Positions 5,494 through 6,176 of a stretch of 6,176 nucleotides of DNA are shown piece after piece. The stretch lies in the NCBI GenBank assembly GCA_013298415.1, contig JAAFHN010000171.1:1-6176 (forward strand). The letters are read 5' to 3'. A model generated the notes under the pieces. It worked only from the letters and a program-made list of their open reading frames with translations, had not been told where the DNA came from and ran no database searches. The translations under genes and the position numbers were made by a program. This DNA is from Comamonadaceae bacterium. GTDB lineage: Bacteria > Pseudomonadota > Gammaproteobacteria > Burkholderiales > Burkholderiaceae_C. The stretch's first letter is position 1. Every line of letters starts with the position of its first letter.

Positions 5494-6176
5494 AGACGCG
5501 CCTCAGGCCCGCGCCGCGTGGCTACATCCTGCCGCTCACTTTAGGCATCTTGGTGATGATGGCCATTGTGGGTGCCGCGGTGGGCGAGATCGCACGCGCG
5601 ACCATCGACAAGGCTCAGGCCGCCAAGCGCAGGGTGGACGCCGACTACGAACTGGCCGCAGCCCGCGCGAAAGTGCTGCACATGCTGGCAGTGCTTCCAC
5701 GAACTGATCGCGGCATCGGCGTTGGAGCGGCGCCGATTCGGGCTGATGGACGGGCCTACCTGCTGGACGGTTCAGTGATCGTTCGGATTCAAGACCTGCG
5801 GGGGCTGCTTCCACTGAATCCATCTCTGGGTAGCCAAGCGGGTCAGACTCGGCTGGAGTCATTGCTCAAGTCTTATGGCATCACCGAGCCCACTGCGCAG
5901 AAATTGGTCAGCACGCTGCAGGACTACAGAGACTCAGATGACCTTCAACGTGTCAACGGCGCCGACGGCCCCAACGCCATCGTGCCCCTGCCGATCCGAA
6001 ACGAGGATTTGCTCGCACCCACTGAGCTCTACCGAATCGCGGGCTGGCGCGAGGCATCGGGGCGCTGGAAGTCCGACCCTCTGGAGCGCTATGTTGACGT
6101 GCACCGCGCCCAGGCGTTCAACCCAAATGTTGCGCCGGCCAGGGTGCTGTCGGCGGTTGCAGGTATTCGCTTGGCG
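5490..6176 (+). CDS. gspK: Minor pseudopilin GspK (partial, runs off the right edge)
   Basis: The first 229 codons of gspK, open to the window edge; family members are usually around 300-340 residues. GspK caps the pseudopilus tip with a large globular domain. The leader M-K-T-R-L-R-P-A-P-R-G (1-11) is basic and ends in Gly; the next residues are Y-I-L-P-L (12-16) and a hydrophobic stretch to about 31. Glu at +5 is replaced by Leu, as expected for GspK, the only pseudopilin that normally lacks it. Further markers are Q-D-L-R-G-L-L-P-L-N-P (101-111), D-Y-R-D-S-D-D (145-151), which matches the acidic D-W-x-D-x-D-D metal-binding segment, and F-N-P-N-V-A-P-A-R-V-L (210-220), matching the N-x-N-T-A-x-x-x-L segment. 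The start overlaps the gspJ stop as ATGA, with no clear ribosome binding site, so translation is probably coupled. Confidence 0.9.
   Translation, partial: MKTRLRPAPRGYILPLTLGILVMMAIVGAAVGEIARATIDKAQAAKRRVDADYELAAARAKVLHMLAVLPRTDRGIGVGAAPIRADGRAYLLDGSVIVRIQDLRGLLPLNPSLGSQAGQTRLESLLKSYGITEPTAQKLVSTLQDYRDSDDLQRVNGADGPNAIVPLPIRNEDLLAPTELYRIAGWREASGRWKSDPLERYVDVHRAQAFNPNVAPARVLSAVAGIRLA

Overview
The window looks like the chromosome of a GC-rich Gram-negative proteobacterium, most likely a betaproteobacterium of the Burkholderiales. That placement is an inference from codon bias, the type II secretion genes and the form of the fumarylacetoacetate-hydrolase-family protein; nothing here fixes genus or species. 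I see no rRNA, tRNA, CRISPR array, insertion sequence or phage gene.

Layout, left to right. (1) Positions 1-111 hold the last 36 codons of an ECF-type sigma factor, ending in its DNA-binding helix-turn-helix. Its stop overlaps (ATGA) the start of a 127-residue protein with two membrane spans (108-491), which sits where an anti-sigma factor usually lies. (2) About 310 bases without a credible gene (492-801) contain a 7-bp AT-rich hairpin and a short direct repeat, between convergent genes. (3) On the minus strand, 802-1956 encodes a 384-residue enzyme of the fumarylacetoacetate hydrolase (FAH) superfamily with an intact metal-binding E-x-E...D set. (4) A divergent intergenic region of 314 bases (1957-2270) has two GC-rich hairpins and a perfect TGTCA-G-TGACA palindrome just ahead of the next operon. 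(5) From 2271 to the right edge runs a tightly packed plus-strand type II secretion (T2SS) operon: gspF, gspG, gspH, gspI, gspJ and the first 229 codons of gspK.

The T2SS genes form one functional block. GspF is the inner-membrane platform protein. GspG is the major pseudopilin that builds the periplasmic pseudopilus. GspH, I, J and K are minor pseudopilins, of which I, J and K form the tip complex that starts assembly. All five pseudopilins carry a short leader ending in Gly followed by a hydrophobic helix, as expected for cleavage by a prepilin peptidase (GspO/PilD) that is not encoded here. Neighbouring genes overlap by 1-4 bases or are separated by one base, so translational coupling along the operon is likely.

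The locus is mostly ordinary. The points most worth checking are the absence of gspE upstream of gspF, the TTG start of gspG, the divergent leader/helix of GspK, the anti-sigma-like protein without a zinc motif, and the palindrome upstream of gspF. I did not find evidence for a previously undescribed system.
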